Shown: positions 48,515-60,602 of the stretch, in pieces | How positions within the stretch are numbered: position 1 is the stretch's first letter | How the letters are laid out: each line of letters starts with the position of its first letter | DNA from: Omphiscola glabra | Lineage: Eukaryota; Mollusca; Gastropoda; Lymnaeidae | Length of the DNA: 64,000 nt | Assembly: GCA_964017045.1 (NCBI GenBank) | Contig: OZ024808.1 | Span: 20,949,284 to 21,013,283, forward strand | Direction of reading: 5' to 3' | Position numbers and translations under genes: made by a program | The notes under the pieces: generated by a model | Seen by the model: only the letters and a program-made list of their open reading frames with translations | Databases searched by the model: none | Told to the model about the DNA's origin: nothing

Positions 48515-48880
48515 CTGGAATTATAATTCCTGATAACTGCCGGTACGCTAATGATATTTTTAAAACATAACCACGTTAGGTCCGTAATATTTTCTTTTCG
48601 TTTCGTAAAATGAAGAAATCTCAATTTAACCATGGTGTGATAAGTTTTCTGTTTAAACGTGGTTGGGACATCAGAATATTAATATAGATCAAGGAAGTGA
48701 AATAAAAAGTGTGCAGTGACGTATCATGGGGGGAAGGGGTGAATAAAAAATTGGGATTCTTCACATTCTTAAATGTGCGTTACTTGAGTTCATGTTTTGT
48801 CGAGTCACTTTATTAGTTGGGAAATTCACGCATTGCTGTCGCCAATGTTTGCCGGCTATATCTAGTAGATGGGAAGCCCA
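48515..48880 (+). repeat. Dispersed repeat, copy C (reference copy)
   Basis: The clearest copy of an unnamed repeat with at least four copies here. Landmarks in order: TTCCTGATAACTG, GTCCGTAATATTTTC, GTGGTTGGGACATCAGAATA, AATATTAATATAG (48675), CATGGGGGGAAGGGGTG, TTGGGATTCTT, GTGCGTTACTTGAGTTCATG, TTCACGCATTGCTG. No ORF and no clear termini. Confidence 0.72.
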
Positions 48881-50717
48881 AGCATTGCTGTCTCCAGTTT
48901 TTGGCGAGTTAACTAGTTAATACTATTACTTGAAACGCATTTACAGCAGTGAAAAAGTCGTTAAAAACAAATATCAGGGAAAAAATACATTTCCACAGAA
49001 ATTTGATTGATTAACTTTTTAGCTCCCGTGCATGTTTTCTTTAAATTTAATCGTATATCTCATATTTATATTTTGCTTCTGGAGTTCCCTGCTTCCTTTT
49101 CACAACCGGTCATTCCCCTTCTCAACATGCTTCATATTAACAGTGCTGAGTGAAAAATATAAAGCTGTCACGCGGCGAGCGTCATGCGTGACGTTGAACT
49201 CAGGTCAATAGGCTGAATTTTCTTCCTACGGGGGGAGGCGACTATTATCAAGTGTTGCTATTGTTCGTGCTCCTCCCCCCCCCCCCCATGTCACATCGCG
49301 AGGTTCATGCGTACAACGCATTCTCCATTCCGGGATGAGGCAACTGCCTGTTCTTATTTGTGTTTTTGTGTGTTTTTTTGTTGTTGTTGTTGTTGTTGAC
49401 ACAAACGTTTGACGAAGACAATGCATTGTTACAACGACACAGGGCGGTACATTTCTTTGCATATTATAGAAAATCCCATCCACACCCTTTTTTTTTTTTT
49501 TTTTTTTAAACATGTTTTCACATTGTACTGGGCCCCCCTTCAAAAATGTGTAATATCAATGGATCGTAACGAACGAGGTTTTTCAGAAATTAAAAGAGAA
49601 ATTAAGAGCAAAAAAAGGATGTTTAAATAAAACCTGGAATTTGTATTAAGCCAGAAATCCGTCGATCTTATGCTCTATACTTTATTTAGAACCAATGTGA
49701 ACGCAATTTAACTTTTCGTTTAGGAGGCATGCACGCTGGTGGTGTTAAACTTTCTTCTGATTAAACCAAGCTGCTAAGTAGTTCACACTTGGCAACATTC
49801 TATCAGCCTTCAAGCAACTCGCCTCTTGATGTCATTAAAATGAATTCCTTTCATTCTCACCTGGATACCTTACCACCAAAATGGGGTTGACGACAGTGAT
49901 GAGCGTGGTTAGAGATTTCGCCAAGACGTATTTACCATGGAAACAAGGCGTCAAGGGCAGCGGTTCTTAACCTGTGGGTCGCGGCCCCTTCGGGGGTCGA
50001 ACGACCCTTTCACATGGGTCGCCCAAGACCATCGGAATACACATATACTCTGCAGTTATGAAGTATCAACGAAAATAATTTTGAGGCTGGGGTTCGCCAC
50101 AACGTGAGGAACTGTTTAAAAGGGTCGCGGCATTAGGAAGGTTGAGAACCACTGGTCAGGGCCTCGCCATTCCAAGCATGGGGGTTGATCACGTCTAATC
50201 TCTTTTGCAGGCAACTGCGGCCACTCTCAAGCCACAGGCGCCTAAAGCAATTTTCAAACTCACGCAGAAGTAAGCTGAAAACGAAATAAAGAAATGTATG
50301 CTTCCATCTGAGTAAGATACATATGTTTATTTTAGATTTAAAACACTGGCATTAATAATATCTTTCTAAAATTTCCCCTGTGATTGCTGAAAAGATTTAA
50401 GTTGATTTTTTATACGTGCTTTTATTTCTTTACTTTTTAAAATATTTAATAAACTTGAGGAAAAAAAAAAAACTCTGATCGGAAAATTTCTTCAACGTTT
50501 GTTTTTTATTTCAAGTTATAAAGAATAGCAATTATGTTGTGACTACTCTGAATAAAGTTGCTCAGGTATAAGCCAATGCCAGATATGCTACTTTGTTGGC
50601 ACAATACACAATTTAGTTTTCACATTTAGGATACGTGATTTTAGATTCTGACGTGCTACACAAAATCTGTCTTTAGATTTAATATGGAATGAACTCATTG
50701 AGGCTAGAATAATCCAT
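48881..50717. other. No gene seen; holds SPIN-like copy 3
   Basis: Apart from the MITE at 49958-50154 there are only short ORFs overlapping homopolymers (C-run near 49267-49287, T-run near 49490-49507) and a (TTG)n stretch at 49380-49397. Confidence 0.5.
49958..50154. mobile_element. SPIN-like hAT MITE, copy 3
   Basis: A 197-bp element from CAGCGGTTCTTAACCT to AGGTTGAGAACCACTG. The flanks GTCAAGGG and GTCAGGGC share six positions, a slightly decayed target duplication. GGGTCGAACGACCCTTTCAC and GAAGTATCAACGAAAATAAT are intact. It is close to copy 1 in layout. Confidence 0.88.
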
Positions 50718-50880
50718 CTGACAGCTTCCAAGTAGCAGACACAGCTTTTTGTTGTTGTGTGACAGATGCCCAGTAGCAGGCACAAATTTTTGTTGTCTGA
50801 CAGATGCCCAGTAGCAGGCACAAAGTTTTTGTTGTTTAATCTTACAGATGCCCCGTAGCAGACACAGCTTTTTATTATTG
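50718..50880. repeat. Imperfect repeat of about 45 bp, four units
   Basis: Core CAGATGCCCAGTAGCAGGCA followed by CAAATTTTTGTTGT; spacing varies between units. Confidence 0.8.
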
Positions 50881-51439
50881 TCCTGTGTTATATCTACTCC
50901 CAGTTAATCTAACGTCTTCACCTTTATAAATGAGAGTATAAACCAAGCAGTCGATGTAAATCAAGCAGTCAATGTAAATCAATCATTAAAGTTGTTTTCA
51001 CTCGACCTGATTTACAGACTGCCTCTAAACCACCCTCCACAAATGACAAGAAAACAATGTTGGGAATGCAACACCTAGCCTTTTAATTAACGTCTAAATT
51101 GTAGGGTACATATGGAAAGTCTACTATTGAATTTACACTCATTGTGTCATTTCTTAAACTTTGGCTTTTGATCAATTTCATTTTAAAAAATTAACCACTG
51201 ATCTAGTTTACTAACATCCACCATTACCAAAACGGATCTATCCCAACAGTCTGTAATTCAAATCAGAATAGATTCACGACAATGAAGACAACAAACTAAA
51301 GAAGGTCATGAAAGGTGGAGCAATAACAGCGTCCACAGACATAAACTTAGTTCATTGCTGTTATTGAGGTGTTTATCAAATATACGCTAGGTTCAGCTCA
51401 ATGAATATTGCTGAGTGTTCAGACCTTGGTAGTCGACCT

Positions 51440-51930
51440 GTGTGTGCAGGGGTGGCGGGAGGTACTGACCAACTGTTAAGGTCCATTAAAGGAGCGTGAG
51501 GTCTTTACAACAGAAATTGTTATCAGTCCGGACCTGGCGGATACCGACCTATTACGTGGTGCGAGACATAGGAATGGGAGATCAACTGACCAAACTAAGG
51601 GTCAGTCGTGTCAGACAGCCCGTGACACCGTTGCGGTGCTGGGGTATGACCTATTACGCGGCGTGAGAGATTATGAATGGGATTGGGGCCCTGGGAAGAA
51701 TCTCTAGGTACGCGGGGCTTATAAAAGGGACAGTTAGACGGGACTAGGGGCAGAACTCAGGCGGGGAGGCAAGTGGACAGATGGGAGACTCCGACGGACA
51801 GGAGTATGGAACAGACGAGAGAAACTGAGTACGAAAGAGATAGAGACGAACCGGGACAGTCGGAGTTGAGTACGACACAGAGAGAGAGAGTGAAGTCAAA
51901 GGAGGAGACAAATAAAAGATTCAAAGACTA
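51440..51930 (+). mobile_element. Possible solo LTR or promoter-like block
   Basis: A GC-richer block with TTATAAAAGGGACAG at about 51719, a purine-rich leader (GACGGGACTAGGGGCAGAAC and GAGAGAGAGAG) and AATAAA at 51911. Such a promoter-leader-polyA arrangement fits an LTR. A segment GACCTATTACG-GG-G-GAGA recurs about 102 bp apart (near 51546 and 51648), an internal duplication. LTR ends and a target duplication were not resolved, so a host promoter remains possible. Confidence 0.4.
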
Positions 51931-52865
51931 AAAATCATCGTTGAGTTGTCGGATTTGTGCAGTAAGAGTGAGCAAGGTTATCAACCAGATACATTTAGAA
52001 ATAGAATAGAGACGACAAAGGTTCTCTACAATATTTAGAAGTTTTGATATTTTGTCTTCAAACACAATGAAGCAACCACAGTGTTGTAGCAATGTCTTCA
52101 AGTACTGGAATTTAAACACACCGTTATAAATTAGTCATTAATCGTTCTCATTCGCGGATGTCTGTGAATGAACTACTCAACAAATAACATACATTGACAC
52201 CCCTTCCTATATATTTTTTCTATATGTCTTTTAAAGATCAAATAGCTTAGTCCAAAGTTTCATAAGTTTGTAAACGCAGAACCACGTACGCGAGAATAAT
52301 TATTTATTGCATGAAAAATGTAATCTTTCAGTTGTAATCGGACGTTTCTCCACCCTGTATATGAACCGAGAAACTCCATTGTTATTGCTACGGTGAGTTT
52401 TCCACTTTTGTATATGTATCTCCAGATTTACCAATACAAAATGCAATGTAACCATATGAATCAACCCATGTTTGATGTGAGGCAACGCCAAACATATTGG
52501 TCTCATCAGGTGGTCTCCAATATTGTCAATTTGAATCAACACATTATGTCGACTGATAGCGCCTGGCAAAGTATAGGCCTACATGTAGTGTTGAAGTTGA
52601 TCATATTTTTAGTTGTTGTTGTTAGCTACTGGTTTTCTTTATATCTCTTCTGGTTATGTGTGGAAAAAATTATTTTCTGAAATCCAAATGTCCATCTTTG
52701 GGCAGTCATTTCTTTTATTGCGACTTCAGTATATCATCTTTTCTTTAAACTCATTCATTGAAATTAAAATTTTATTTCTTGATACATTTCCCCACAAACC
52801 CATTTTGGAGTCCAGGCGACCCCAAAATCTCCAAAGCCTTTCATGCCCTTCTCTCTCCCTGAGCT
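51931..52865. other. No supported gene
   Basis: Short ORFs on both strands (63-95 codons) without known motifs. AT-rich, no clear repeats. Confidence 0.45.
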
Positions 52866-53705
52866 GTCCCAAAATCCCATTTTCTGTGCTGTCCCAAAAC
52901 CCCCTTTTCTGTGCTGTCCCAAAACCTCCTTTTCTGTGCTGTCCCAAAACCCCCTTTTCTGTGCTGTCCCAAAACCTCCTTTTCTGTGCTGTCCCAAAAC
53001 CCCTTTTCTGTGCTGTCCCAAACCCCCTTTTCTGTGCTGTCCCAAAACCCCTTTTCTGTGCTGTCCCAAAACCCCCTTTTATGTGCTGTCCCAAAACCCC
53101 CTTTTCTGTGCTGTTCCAAAACCCCCTTTTCTGTGCTGTCCCAAAACCCCCTTTTCTGTGCTGTCCCAAGCCCCATTTTCTGTGATGTCCCAAAACCCCC
53201 TTTTCTGTGCTGTCCCAAAACCCCATTTTCTGTGCTGTCCCAAAACCACCTTTTCTGTGCTGTCCCAAAACCCCTTTTCTGTGCTGTCCCAAAACCCCCT
53301 TTTCTGTGCTGTCCCAAAACCCCATTTTCTGTGCTGTCCAAAAAACCCATTTTCTGTGCTGTCCCAAAACCCCTTTTTCTGTGCTGTCCCAAAACCCCCT
53401 TTTCTGTGCTGTCCCAAAACCCCCTTTTCTGTGCTGTCCCAAAACCCCCTTTTCTGTGCTGTCCCAAAACCCCCTTTTATGTGCTGTCCCAAAACCCCCT
53501 TTTCTGTGCTGTCCCAAAACCCCATTTTCTGTGCTGTCCCAAAAACCCATTTTCTGTGCTGTCCCAAAACCCCCTTTTCTGTGCTGTCCCAAAACCCCCT
53601 TTTCTGTGCTGTCCCAAAACCCCCTTTCTGTGCTGTCCCAAAACCCCCTTTTCTGTGCTGTCCCAAAAACCCATTTTCTGTGCTGTCCTAAAAACCCATT
53701 TTCTG
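52866..53705. repeat. 24-25 bp minisatellite, about 34 units
   Basis: Unit CTGTGCTGTCCCAAAACCCC plus CTTTT. Single-base changes in the C and A runs shift the period between 23 and 25. No stop codon occurs in several frames on either strand, producing ORFs up to 340 codons (GFWDSTEKGVLGQHRK type on the minus strand). None is a gene. Confidence 0.96.
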
Positions 53706-54250
53706 GTGTTACAAAAATTCGGATGAATTTTTGTCCAATATTTGGCATTCAACTCTATACTAAATGACGCACCAAGAAATTGCCTATCAACCACCCCCCC
53801 CCCCCTCATCGGCCAACCAAAAAAAAACCAACAAAAAAACAACAAAATAACCCCAGCATTACGCCTACTCACTGTTTACCTGTTTCATGTGAGTAACATC
53901 GAACCTTCAGGGGCGGAACTAACCCTAGCCACAAAGAACAGATCTTCCAAATCGCCTATTCTAAAAGTAAATTTCATAAATTTAAGCTATAAACTTTTGT
54001 TGCAGAATCAAAGATTTATTATTTAATGCTGATTTTTTAAAATATTTTGATATATCACGCAAATAGTTCTTAAGCTACCCTTGTATATCCTTGTCTTTAT
54101 CCACCACTGAAAATATTACTCATATCTCGGCTCACGTGCGAACATCTCCAGGCGATCCCAGATAAATGATTCACTGTCCTAGAATGCCACGGTAAAAATA
54201 GATAAGTTCACACCTAGGCCCAGACCTGACAGAGAGATGGGTGAGCTGAA
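53706..54250. other. Upstream region of the EF-hand-like gene
   Basis: Contains a C-run and A-rich sequence at 53791-53850. From about 54120 it is less AT-rich and runs into the TATA box at 54253. No separate gene seen. Confidence 0.45.
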
Positions 54251-54252
54251 GG

Positions 54253-54260
54253 TATATAAA
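54253..54260 (+). promoter_or_regulatory. TATA box of the EF-hand-like gene
   Basis: TATATAAA preceded by GAAGG and followed by CGGGG; start of transcription expected near 54285, giving a 5' UTR of about 200 bp before the ATG at 54486. Confidence 0.6.
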
Positions 54261-54485
54261 CGGGGTAAGCCCACAGATCTCATCACAACACTTACTAAGT
54301 TCCAGTGAGCTAGTTTTCAAACACTTGATAGAATTTTCTGTAGCGCTGCCAGTGCCGTCGGTGTTCTAAGAGTTCTCTGAAAGTATTGTTCGTAACTATA
54401 TAATTTTGCCTTAGTGGTTCTCTAACTTAGGTCAAGCTATTATATTCTGTGTATTCTCTTAAATCTAATTTGAAATATTAACAAA

Positions 54486-56667
54486 ATGGCCATGTGTTGT
54501 GCATCTGCTGGTCTGCCGTCCACCTGTTCTTGTGGACGTATTGTCATCGACCCCGGATATGAGTAAGTAGCCTCTACTTACATTAGTCTTAGTCTGAGTT
54601 ATATTACAATTTCAGTGTATTTAAATTATTATCTTCCCCGTCTTCTTTCAACTAACTCTTTTACAATTTATATATTGCTTACTAATTGGTTTGCCATTTA
54701 AATTAATAGTTTTTAAAACTTTTTTTTCCAATAATTATAAACCTTTCCCACCCTCTTATAAACCCTTCCTACCCTCTTATAAACCTTCCCAACCTCTTAT
54801 AAACCTTTAACACTTTGATTTAAACAATATTAACCTGAATTAATATTTATATTGTTTTGAATTTTTTAGGCTAGAAAATGCTTATTGTACCGAACAAATA
54901 ATGAAATAATAAATATATATATATAATATCTGCATGCTGTAAAATCCCGTAATATATCAAAACTTCCGCGATACAGTGAACCATGAAAAGTAAACCCAAT
55001 CGATAGACGTTTCATTATATATACAGTGAACCCTTATTTTCCGAGCGCAATTTGTTAACTTTCTGTTCATTTGATCAACAGGGATGACGCTGTAGCTATT
55101 TTTAGCAAATACCAGACCAGCTCGGCTAGACGGCTGAAGAAAACGGAAGCCCTGCAGATGTTCATGAATGAGTTCGGCCTGAACGAAATCGAGGCTCAGA
55201 TTTTCTTCCAATGGTTCGACAAGGACGAGAACGAGGTGATGAGTCTGTGGGAGTTCCGTCAATTCTACCAGACGATTGGAAATAAGTGAGTATGAACTCT
55301 TGGCTGGAGGAGGTCTCTCTAAGAGATTCGTTTTGACTTTTCTAATGTCAGTTCTTGTGCAGTAGAGTGTCATTAGAATTTCATTAGAGTGTTTTCAGTG
55401 TATGTAACTGTTAGGAAATAGGAAAACCAAATTCTTACAACAATAAATAATTGTTTTACAAAAATGAAATAGGTAAATTCATTTTTTTTTAAATCAGCAA
55501 AAAGACAATTGAAAAAGACACGCAAACATACAAATAAATACATAAAATACACGCAAAATCCCTATACATTTATAAATGATTAGTATAATTTAAGGTAAAG
55601 TTCCACTTCTTTAATTTGAACGACTCACAGAAAACGAGGCAAAGAAATAATGCTATTTGTAACTGGCTACGTAAATTGTTGTGATATCACTGTTGTTGTA
55701 ATGTTACAGCTGCGTCCCTTTGTGTCAATGCGTGAGATCCGTATTTTGTGAGCTGAGACGTCACGTGAGCTTGCTCGTAGCTGGTATTAAATTCATTAAA
55801 GTTATAGACACGCAGCTGAGCAGACGTGTTAGATGTCATTGAGGATTAGGCATAAAACTACTAATATAACATGGTGGCAGCCAACTGATCTATGGCAGAA
55901 AGAAGTTATAAGTCTAGAGGCCATCCTCCACCTTCTTTAAATGTGAATAAGGGGTTTGAGGAATGGAAACTGTGGAAACAAATGTTGATGAACTATTGCA
56001 TTGTAGCAGAGATCAACTCAGAGGAGGAGCAATATAAAAAAAGCTCTATTCCTAAACACACTAGGACCAAGAGGGAACACCGTTTACAAAGGCATGCCTC
56101 TCAGAGAAAAGCACAGTACACAGGACATCATAAATGCATTTGATGACCATTTCGTGGGAATGACTGTGCTGGACTAGAACTAGATTTGCTCTACACAAAA
56201 TAAACAGAGGGAAATAATCAATAAAACTATGTTCACAAAATGGGCTACCATTATTCTTGTAAATTATTAATTAAAAAACAACAAACTATAATCATTTAAA
56301 TTAAGTTTGTGATTATGTTTGCATCTCTAGATAGTATCTATTTACTTATTCGCACATTATATGACCATGTGAGAGATTGAAATCTTTTAAATAATCAATA
56401 AATGTATCGTTAACTTATATATTTTTCCCCCCCAGGGCCCATGCAATGCTTGCACTGTTTTACCAGCTGGAGGAGCCCGGTACCGGCCATGTGGACATTG
56501 AAAGAACCTTCGACGCGCTGAAACACGTTGACAGCGGCAAGGGCAAGCTGACCGAGGACGAGATCGTCATGTTTCTCACGACCACCGCAGGGTACGACAA
56601 GACGATTGACCTCCACAAATTTCTCAACATGATGAGCAGAATCAACATTTACACAGGAGCTGTGTAA
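54486..56667 (+). CDS. EF-hand-like calcium-binding protein, 170 aa, three exons
   Basis: Exons 54486-54562, 55082-55285 and 56436-56667 join with phase-2 junctions at both introns; donors GTAAGT and GTGAGT, acceptors TTTGATCAACAG and TTTTTCCCCCCCAG. The ATG has AACAAAATGG context. The N-terminus is Cys-rich (MAMCCASAGLPSTCSCGR) without a signal peptide; lipidation or metal binding is possible. Residues about 73-84 (DKDENEVMSLWE) form an EF-hand loop with acidic positions 1, 3 and 12 but Glu at the usual Gly-6. A second, degenerate loop is DSGKGKLTEDE, one residue short. The helix pattern fits a small calmodulin-superfamily protein. Calcium binding is likely weak or single-site. Intron 2 carries a retroelement remnant. 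Confidence 0.9.
54735..54808. repeat. Short intronic repeat, four units
   Basis: Units of 17-20 bp, CCTACCCTCTTATAAACCTT, in intron 1 of the EF-hand-like gene. Confidence 0.75.
55697..56165 (+). mobile_element. Ty3-like LTR and gag remnant in intron 2
   Basis: A TGTAATGTT..ATATAACA segment of about 175 bp (55697-55871) looks like an LTR. It is followed by TGGTGGCAGC, the usual start of a primer-binding region, and by a gag-like ORF from 55892. The ORF has PPPSLNVNKGFEEWKLWKQM, then after a frame slip in an A7 run (about 56034) the Gag signature ALFLNTLGPRGNTVYKG and INAFDDHFVG. Everything beyond early gag is missing. Inactive; same strand as the host gene. Confidence 0.75.
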
Positions 56668-56829
56668 ACAAGACCATTTTGTTTTTGTTGTTTTTTTCCG
56701 TTTATTGGCAACTTGACATCCATGATAAGACATGTACTTGTCTGTGATGAGACATTTCAGTCGCTGATAAGACAGGTCTGTCTGTACTTTAAAGACAATA
56801 AGTTACTAATTGTTAATGATTTTAATATG

Positions 56830-57070
56830 TGTCATATCATCTCAAGTTCTGAAATATGTGTCATAGCATCTCAGTTTCTGAAATATGTGTCATAGCATCT
56901 CAATTTCTGAAATATGTGTCATATCATCTCAATTTCTGAAATATGTGTCATAGCATCTCAGTTTCTGAAAGTTGTGTCATGTTAGCTCAAGTTCTGAAAT
57001 ACGTGTCATAGCCTCTAAAGCTCTGAATTCTGTGTCATAGCATTTTAAGTTCTGACACATGTGTCATAGA
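56830..57070. repeat. 29-30 bp repeat, eight units, 3' of the EF-hand-like gene
   Basis: Unit TCTGAAATATGTGTCATAGC plus ATCTCAATT. It starts about 160 bp after the stop codon, so it may lie in the 3' UTR. Confidence 0.9.
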
Positions 57071-57899
57071 ATCTCCTAAAAATAGGTCTCCCTCAAAACA
57101 TAAAATTTTCAGATACAAAAAAATAATTGTACTGTAATGGTAATAAGATATATTCTATAAATAGGTAAAGGTTTAGGCAATGTGTAAAATTTAAGGTACA
57201 TTACGTGTACACATTCAGGTGGAAGTTATAGATTTAAGTAGCATGTTCAACCCCGAGTAACAGTCATATCTTAAGTAATCAGTAAAAAGTTTACCCTTTC
57301 TACCTCTACAAAATTCAAAGCAAAAACAAAATTTGTTTTCAAATAATACAACTTGAAATATTTTTAAACTCATTATTTTCTGCCATTTAACGCAAGTTGC
57401 GATGATAAGTTTCATAGCTTTGTTGTATTCAGATGTAATATTTGAATATTCCAATTTATTTGTATTATGTATTTATGCTTCCCCACAATGAAACACAACT
57501 TTTTTTTATGGTTGGTTCCATAAGTTTGGATTTCCACTGTACATATGCTCAACATTCCATTAGTCATGAATTCACAATGCTTTTTATTTTTTTTTAAACA
57601 AAAATTATGCCCTTTAAATAATAGTGATGGCAGTCTGGATTATAACTATTATTATTATTATTAGTGGTCTAATATGGCGCGGTACCCAAAGAGACATTAA
57701 AATAAAATACATTTATGTAATAAAGAACAGCTGCATAACAACAAAACAAAAACAAATGCATACACACACCACCCACCCCCGGAAATATTATGTGACAAGC
57801 CATTGACGGCGGCCAGCAGCATCGTTTAATCGGTCAGAGTGGGGAATCGGTCGGGGTAGTAGAGTTTAACGAGATGTGTTTTGAGTGAAGTTTTGAATT
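57071..57899. other. No gene seen
   Basis: AT-rich; a (TTA)n stretch at 57646-57662. Short ORFs only. Confidence 0.5.
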
Positions 57900-57904
57900 A
57901 CCGA

Positions 57905-58165
57905 ATGGTGATGACATTCATGATTACCTAATGGTGATGACAGTCATGATTACCTAATGGTGATGACATTCATGATTACCTAATGGTGATGACATTCATG
58001 ATTACCTAATGGTGATGACAGTCATGATTACCTAATGGTGATGACATTCATGATTACCTAATGGTGATGACATTCATGATTACCTAATGGTGATGACATT
58101 CATGATTACCTAATGGTGATGACATTCATGATTACCTAATGGTGATGACATTCATGATTACCTAA
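57905..58165. repeat. 26-bp minisatellite, ten units
   Basis: Unit TGATTACCTAATGGTGATGA plus CATTCA, nearly identical throughout apart from CATTCA/CAGTCA variants. Confidence 0.95.
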
Positions 58166-58659
58166 ATGAAATGACATTCATTTTTGTTCTCTCTCTTTAA
58201 AGTGAATGTATTTATGGCTTGAAATGATGTTGTCCATCCATTGTTATTCCTTTGGTTTTAAAGGGAATTAAGATCTTAATAAGTAGATTAACAATATTGT
58301 ATGATGACAATCTCTTAAAATTTTACAACATTTATTTTGAACATAGATCGATATTTGTAAACATAGATCGATATTTGATCTTTAATTGTAAATCATGCTT
58401 TTATACAATTTCTACAAAAAATAAACAAAATCAATTTCCATAAAATTGTTTGGAAAGTGTATTCTTTGATTGTTGCTAATGTGCCCGTGTTTTAAATCAA
58501 GACACATTATTTTATTCATTTACTACTCTCATAGCTAATCCAAATATCACTGCCTTTATTTAAATCAATTGAAGCCAATTATAATATCTCTTGTTAAGAC
58601 TGGTTAAATACGAGGCTAGTTAACGTTAATTGCCCCCAATAATCAAACAAGTTATTAAC

Positions 58660-59000
58660 TTATTTTGCAGTGCAACAATTGGAAGACTACTCAATTTCAG
58701 CATTCCCTGCAGGTCTGGGAATTCATCGTGTGATATCAAACACAGCATAAACCGACTAATCAAGAAAACTAGGAACATAACACAAACTAAACATCCTTCA
58801 CTTGAAGAACTATTTGAAGAAAGATGTTATTGTAAAACTATTCACATTTTGGATGATACATCCCACCCACTTCATCACCGATACTTGGGATCGGCCCGTT
58901 CGGGGCGAATTCTTTCCGTCAGGGCGAGGACTGAAAGCTATGAAAATTCTTTTGTTCTGTATGAATTTACCAGCGTTTCCCCCCTACCCTTTTTTTTTTG
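58660..59000 (+). pseudogene. Retroelement polyprotein C-terminal fragment
   Basis: An open stretch reads SINRLIKKTRNITQTKHPSL, then LEELFEERCYCKTIHILDD and SHPLHHRYLGSARSGRILSV, RARTESYENSFVLYEF. The HPLH-x(4-6)-SGR-x-RTERYxNSFVP layout is the usual C-terminus of non-LTR retrotransposon polyproteins. No RT core remains upstream; 5'-truncated, as is typical. A plus-strand fragment, unlike the two minus-strand LINE tails. Confidence 0.75.
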
Positions 59001-59369
59001 AAATCACAAATCTTAATAAGAACTGATAAGTCCCCGAGTGTCTAAGAAGATTCACTGAATAGCTGTTCTCTTCACTAGTCAAATAATTTAAAATTGATGT
59101 CTTGTGTTCAAATTGTTTTATTTATGTGCTGAAAACGTACAATGCAATCAAAAAACATTTCCATTAGTTTGGATCAATAAAAAAAATCGTATCTTATCTT
59201 TTCCTATTATCAGCAATTCTTTAAACAGCTCATGGAAAAAAAGATGTCAAATGCGTGAAAGCTTTGCCACTCAGTGAAAATAACTTTAAAAAAAAAAAAA
59301 TAGATGAAATAATGAAATGAGTGAAAATATTGCAATACAATTTGTTAAAAAGCTGAAAACAAAAACTAG

Positions 59370-60600
59370 CAGTAATGAATGAATCAACTTTGAGAGGCAG
59401 TGAGGCCGTACTGACAAATTACTTAAGATATATTGATAAAGGAGATTTTGCTGAAGAAATGTTGTTATGTAGATCATTAGAAGGCACCGCTAATGCCAAA
59501 GATATATTTAATAAGCTAAAATATTACTTAGATATCAATAATATACCAATGAAAAAAAATAACATCTTGTGCTGCAGATGGTGATCTTAATTATGTTTGA
59601 TAAGAAAAATGGCTGCTTAAAATTGATGAATGATAAGAATCCTGAAATCCTTCTTGTTTATTGTGTTATTTATAGGGAAAACTTGGTAGCTAAAAATATG
59701 TCTTCTGTTCTAAATGAAATACTAAATTCAGTTCTAACGTGTATCAATTAAAGCTATTGTCAAATGTGAACGTCTCTTCCAGCTATTTTGTGAAGATAAA
59801 ATGCAGAACATGTGAGACTTTTACTTCACATTGAAGTAGGATGGCTTTCAAAGGGGAACTGCTTGAAAAGATTCATGGAACTATTTGATACTCTTTGTGA
59901 TTTTTTAAGTGAGAAATCTGAAATGAAGTACCTGTTAACAGTTGATAAAGCATTTGTGAGTTATTTAGCCGATATCCTTAAAAAAATTTAAATATATTAA
60001 ATAACCAACTTCAAGGAACAAATAAAACTCTTGTCGATGCAAAATCGAAGATATTTGGTTTCATTTACTTTTATTAAATTATGTCAGAACTATATTTGCA
60101 AAAAAATTTTTGAAAAGTTTCATTGGCTTCAAAAAATGTGAAGTGACTGATACCGCTATACCTGTTATTGCTGATCATCTAAAAAATTGTGTCAGCTCAT
60201 TTAAAAGGAGTAATTTGTGATTTAAAACACATTTTTTTCCAACTTGGATGATGCAGCCGAAATTAGTGGATTTGTGTGATATTACTAGTGTGTTTTACGA
60301 TTAAGCACTCGCAAAAATGATGAGTCTGTTAAATATTTATTAAACATTAAAGAAGCAATGGTATAAAATTGTGAGGAAACAGAAATCAAAGATCTGATTT
60401 CGACCAAATGTGCAAGACATCTATTGTTACTGTTTCCATCTTCGTGTTTAGCTGAATGTGGATTCAGTGCCATAAGTCATTTGCTGGATATAACAAAGCG
60501 GGGAGACTTGAGACTGAAGCTATCTAAATTGGAGCGTAACATACAATCTCTATGCAGCAAACATCAAGTGCAAGTTTCTAATTACAATAACTGTATATGT
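59370..60600 (+). pseudogene. Decayed hAT transposase
   Basis: Fragments in several frames line up in the order of a Buster/ZBED-type hAT transposase. First comes AVLTNYLRYIDKGDFAEEML, then YRENLVAKNMSSVLNEIL, then LNNQLQGTNKTLVDAKSKI and FGFI. Last is the dimerisation tail LAECGFSAISHLLDITKRGD with LRLKLSKLERNIQSLCSKHQ. Many stops and frameshifts make it inactive; the catalytic triad cannot be confirmed. The BED finger is missing. Whether it belongs to the source of the SPIN-like MITEs is untested. A 19-bp array begins right at its 3' end. Confidence 0.82.
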
Positions 60601-60602
60601 TA

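Noticed and set aside
52726..53748. 340-codon minus-strand ORF and overlapping plus-strand ORFs
   Set aside because: They lie in the 24-25 bp minisatellite; the frames are open because the unit lacks stop codons, and the peptide is a simple periodicity.
55071..55081. Upstream extension of EF-hand exon 2 to a TTG start
   Set aside because: The intron acceptor CAACAG lies between that codon and the exon; exon 1 at 54486 supplies the real start in matching phase.
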